DNA of 64,000 nt, from NCBI GenBank assembly GCA_965656525.1, contig CBFHKY010000008.1:87603-151602 (forward strand), given 5' to 3'. The translations under genes were made by a program, and so were the position numbers. Numbering within the stretch: position 1 is the stretch's first letter; each line of letters begins with the position of its first letter. The stretch is from Pseudomaricurvus sp965656525. GTDB taxonomy: Bacteria; Pseudomonadota; Gammaproteobacteria; Pseudomonadales; Cellvibrionaceae. Below the pieces are notes generated by a model. That model did no database searches and was not told the DNA's origin. It was given only the letters and a program-made list of their open reading frames with translations. Positions 61,462-64,000 of this stretch are shown here, one piece after another.

Positions 61462-62558
61462 GGTAGCACACCGATTACGTTGGGAACCGATTGCGCAATG
61501 TTTTCGGCAATATCAATGGTTAGCGAGCTGGACTCGCCGCCTCGCTGACCAGCGCCTCGGTTGGACGATGGTCGCACCGTAATCATGTTGGTACCCATGG
61601 AGCTGATGCGATCAATCACACGCTGCTTGGCGCCTTCACCAATGGCAAGCATGGCAACCACGGATGAGACTCCTATCACAATACCGAGCAGTGTGAGAAA
61701 GGTTCGAAACACATTGCTATGCAAAGACCGAAAAGCCATTTGGATGGCTTCCAGCGTAGTAATCCAGCCATGCTCGTCGGTTTGTGGCTCCAGCGTAATG
61801 GCATCATCAGCGCTGTTGGTTTCGCCGCAAGCGGGCGGTTGTGTCAGCTTGGGGTTAGGACGATCATTGATGATACGCCCGTCTTTCAGCTCGATAATCC
61901 GCTCGGTGTGTTCAGCGACTTCCATATCGTGGGTGATGATGATGACCGTATGTCCCTGATGGGCGAGTTCTTTCAGCAGCTCCATCACATCACGGCTGCT
62001 TTGCGAATCCAGTGCGCCCGTGGGTTCATCGGCAAGAATAATACGACCGCCGTTCATCAATGCGCGAGCAATAGAAACCCGTTGTTGCTGTCCACCGGAT
62101 AATTGATTGGGGCGGTGATCGAGACGATCCCCAAGTCCCAGTGTTTGCAATAATTCTGATGCGCGTTGATGACGCTCTTGGGAAGGAAGACCTGCATAAA
62201 TGGCTGGGATCTCCACGTTTTCAATAGCGTTGCAGTTGTTCAGCAGGTTGTAGCTTTGAAAGACAAAACCAAAGGCTTCCCGTCGTAACCAGGCAAGGCT
62301 GTCGGCATCGTAAGTCTCGATGTTACGCCCGGTTACTTTGTACTCACCGCTACTGGCGCGATCCAGGCAGCCGATGATGTTCATTAAAGTCGATTTACCG
62401 CTGCCAGATTGGCCTACAATGGAGACAAACTCACCAGCATGAATATCCAGACTGATGCCTCTTAAGGCCTGAACCTCTACACCACCAGCCGTGGTAAAGT
62501 GGCGGCGAATGTCAGTCAGCGATAACAGTGCCGGTATCTTGTCTTCCATCGTGCTCAT
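61425..62558 (-). pseudogene. macB: MacB, N-terminal part: ABC ATPase and first membrane helix (frame-shifted)
   Basis: The ATG at 62558 overlaps the macA stop (ATGA). Residues ~10-235 are an ABC ATPase with Walker A G-Q-S-G-S-G-K-S-T, signature L-S-G-G-Q-Q-Q-R, Walker B I-I-L-A-D-E-P-T-G and the H-loop T-H-D. A linker and the first transmembrane helix (~285-310, F-L-T-L-L-G-I-V-I-G-V-S) follow, then the start of the periplasmic domain up to S-V-P-N-V-I-G-V-L-P. After this the frame runs out into W-A-I-W-I-T-E-P-R and stops. The homologous sequence resumes in another frame at ~61461. The two parts together equal one ~650-residue MacB. Confidence 0.88.
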
Positions 62559-63886
62559 CGGAAGCCTCTTATAGACGTGGGGCCGCGACGATCATCATCT
62601 TCTTTTGCGGTGTTTTTCTGGCTTTGAACAATACCGGCTACCACTTGCTCACCCTCTTTCAAACCGCTAATGACTTCGGCAAGTCTGCGACTTCGGACGC
62701 CGACAGTAATCTCCCGTTCTTCAATGTTGCCGTCTTTATCAATGACCTTGACCATAGCTTGGCGTTGAGTCTGTGAATCTGAAGGATTATCAGAACGGCG
62801 GCGACGACCTTTACCAACCTTTTCGGGGTCACGATTTTCACCGCGGTTGGCACCCATTTCTCGCACCGGCCCCTGAGTGTCGACACTCGCATCGACTGGT
62901 TTTACATCGGCTTCAGAGTTTTTGTTTGGCAAAGGATGTAAAGCGGCGACTGGCACCGTCAGTACATTGCGTGCGGAAGAGGTGACGAAAAACACCTGAG
63001 CTGTCATACCGGTCAGCAAAGTTTTGTCTTTATTATCGATATCAAACAGGGCGGTATACAACACAACGTTGTTGGTAACCACAGGAATAGGAAGAATCTG
63101 CTTTAACTGGCTGTACCAGCGACGAGATCCACCTCCCAGTGTGGTGAAATACACGGGCATGTTGTTGCGCAGTTTATTGACGTCAGCTTCCGAGACATCG
63201 GTTTCGACGGTCATGGAGGACAGGTCGGCGATGGTCAGAACCGTTGGCGCTGATTGATTGGCGTTAAGCGTCTGGCCTTCTTTAATGGTGATGGAAACCA
63301 CGGTGCCAGTCATGGGTGCGTAGATGTTGCTGTATCCCAGTTCTGTTTCAGCACTGGCAAGGCTGGCGCGGCTTTGCTGAATCTGCGCCTGAAGTTGAGC
63401 AAGGCTGGCTTGAGCAGAAATCAGCGTATTAATGGTACTGTCCACTTCCTGCTGACTCGTGGCTTTTTCCAGCATCATACTGTTTTGACGTTGGGCATTG
63501 GCTTCGGCCAGTTTGACGGAGGCCCTACGACTGTCCAACTGTGCTTCCTGAGCTTGTAGGCTGGCGCGTCTGGCCTCTACCTCTTGCATCTGCACTGACG
63601 CATCAATGCGAGCAACCAGTTGTCCTTCGTTTACATGATCGCCGACTTCCACAAGCAGCTCTTCCAACTGACCAGATACCTGAGCACCGACTTCTACGCT
63701 GTTGCTAGCGGCAAGACTGCCCGCGGCTGATACCGAATTTTCAATGGTACTGCGCGAAACGGTGGCAATCAGAGGTTTGTCCTCTTCACGGCTTTCGCTG
63801 CCGGTGGTATACCACAAGGTCAGAGCGACAGCAGAAAGAATCAGGACAGATGTGACAGGGCGGGATTTAATAAACGATATGATCAT
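62555..63886 (-). CDS. macA: MacA-like periplasmic adaptor (membrane fusion protein)
   Basis: The 443 residues have an N-terminal membrane anchor (~8-26), a biotinyl-lipoyl-like domain (V-E-V-G-A-Q-V-S-G-Q-L-E-E-L), a long alpha hairpin (~95-170, Q-A-Q-E-A-Q-L-D-S-R-R and L-A-Q-L-Q-A-Q), the barrel domain and a membrane-proximal domain. Between the last two lies an unusual charged, low-complexity insert of ~55 residues (~335-390, with G-K-G-R-R-R-R-S). It links the MacB ABC transporter to the outer-membrane channel; such pumps export macrolides, lipopeptides or siderophores. The stop overlaps the macB start. The substrate is unknown. Confidence 0.9.
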   Translation of the reverse strand: MIISFIKSRPVTSVLILSAVALTLWYTTGSESREEDKPLIATVSRSTIENSVSAAGSLAASNSVEVGAQVSGQLEELLVEVGDHVNEGQLVARIDASVQMQEVEARRASLQAQEAQLDSRRASVKLAEANAQRQNSMMLEKATSQQEVDSTINTLISAQASLAQLQAQIQQSRASLASAETELGYSNIYAPMTGTVVSITIKEGQTLNANQSAPTVLTIADLSSMTVETDVSEADVNKLRNNMPVYFTTLGGGSRRWYSQLKQILPIPVVTNNVVLYTALFDIDNKDKTLLTGMTAQVFFVTSSARNVLTVPVAALHPLPNKNSEADVKPVDASVDTQGPVREMGANRGENRDPEKVGKGRRRRSDNPSDSQTQRQAMVKVIDKDGNIEEREITVGVRSRRLAEVISGLKEGEQVVAGIVQSQKNTAKEDDDRRGPTSIRGFR

Positions 63887-64000
63887 AAAGGTGCATACAA
63901 AATAGAAAGTTTAAAGTGACGAAATTTCACCGAGATGCTTAAAAAGCTCCGAATATATACAATCCGGACTATCGATAACGGCTAACCATTATTCAGTTTT

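Noticed and set aside
1..64000. tRNA, rRNA, riboswitch or CRISPR elsewhere
   Set aside because: No T-loop/CCA pattern, rRNA core sequence or long spaced repeat was noticed on reading; a tRNAscan/Infernal run would be decisive.

Overview
The window comes from a gammaproteobacterium, probably a marine relative of the Oceanospirillales, Cellvibrionales and Pseudomonadales. This rests on protein families (FabV, MiaE, BamC, FtsB, RsmJ, metal-independent KdsA), on Pseudomonas-like neighbourhoods (bepA / tusA-like / perM, dapA-bamC-MBL, pyrG-kdsA-eno-ftsB-ispD-ispF, xseA opposite guaBA) and on a probable glucosylglycerol-phosphate synthase/phosphatase, a marine osmolyte enzyme. It is draft sequence: four runs of 97 to 100 N mark scaffold gaps. 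Homology around the gap in guaB suggests that only about 24 bases are really missing there.

Layout. 1-5.6 kb: BepA-like protease (cut by the window edge), a TusA-like sulfur carrier with a Pro/Glu-repeat N-terminus, a PerM-like permease and a secreted M16 protease. 6-10.4 kb: pyruvate dehydrogenase E1 and E2 (aceEF) without lpd or pdhR, closed by a strong terminator. 10.4-13.1 kb, minus strand: miaE, a GT-A glycosyltransferase-like gene and an EAL phosphodiesterase. 13.3-24.4 kb: fabV, an MBL hydrolase, dapA-bamC-MBL, a PilZ protein, an LRR lipoprotein, an OmpA-family lipoprotein, rsmJ, a small membrane protein and an MFS transporter. 24.5-27.2 kb: the HAD-GT20 fusion and a VOC protein.

27.4-34.5 kb is the most unusual part. 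A regulator joining an N-terminal SnoaL/NTF2-like ligand-binding fold to a C-terminal TetR unit is divergent from a four-gene catabolic operon: an SDR, a Rieske oxygenase with a ~130-residue N-terminal extension, an acyl-CoA-ligase-like AMP-forming enzyme and a KstD/fumarate-reductase-type flavoprotein. A near-perfect 16-bp palindrome in the shared promoter region is the likely operator. The substrate is unknown; a steroid-like, terpenoid or aromatic acid is the natural guess.

34.7-46.8 kb is housekeeping: greB, an S9 peptidase, tilS, pyrG-kdsA-eno, ftsB-ispD-ispF, a DUF4136-like lipoprotein and nfeD-qmcA. 47.0-49.6 kb is a compact sulfide/persulfide-response operon: a BigR/SqrR-type ArsR repressor with its two cysteines 66 residues apart, two matching ATTAG-N6-CTAAT operators, a membrane-anchored rhodanese, a TSUP permease and an ETHE1-type persulfide dioxygenase. 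49.7-54.6 kb holds xseA, guaB and guaA.

54.6-59.0 kb is sparse, AT-rich and accessory-looking. It holds an OafA-type acyltransferase whose GTG start is the last unit of a 9-bp tandem repeat, a probable IS3-family orfA remnant and an orphan Ser/Thr-rich protein. It lies just after guaA, a known island insertion site. 59.0-63.9 kb, minus strand, is a MacA-MacB-TolC type efflux operon in which macB is broken by a frameshift, perhaps through collapse of a short direct repeat.
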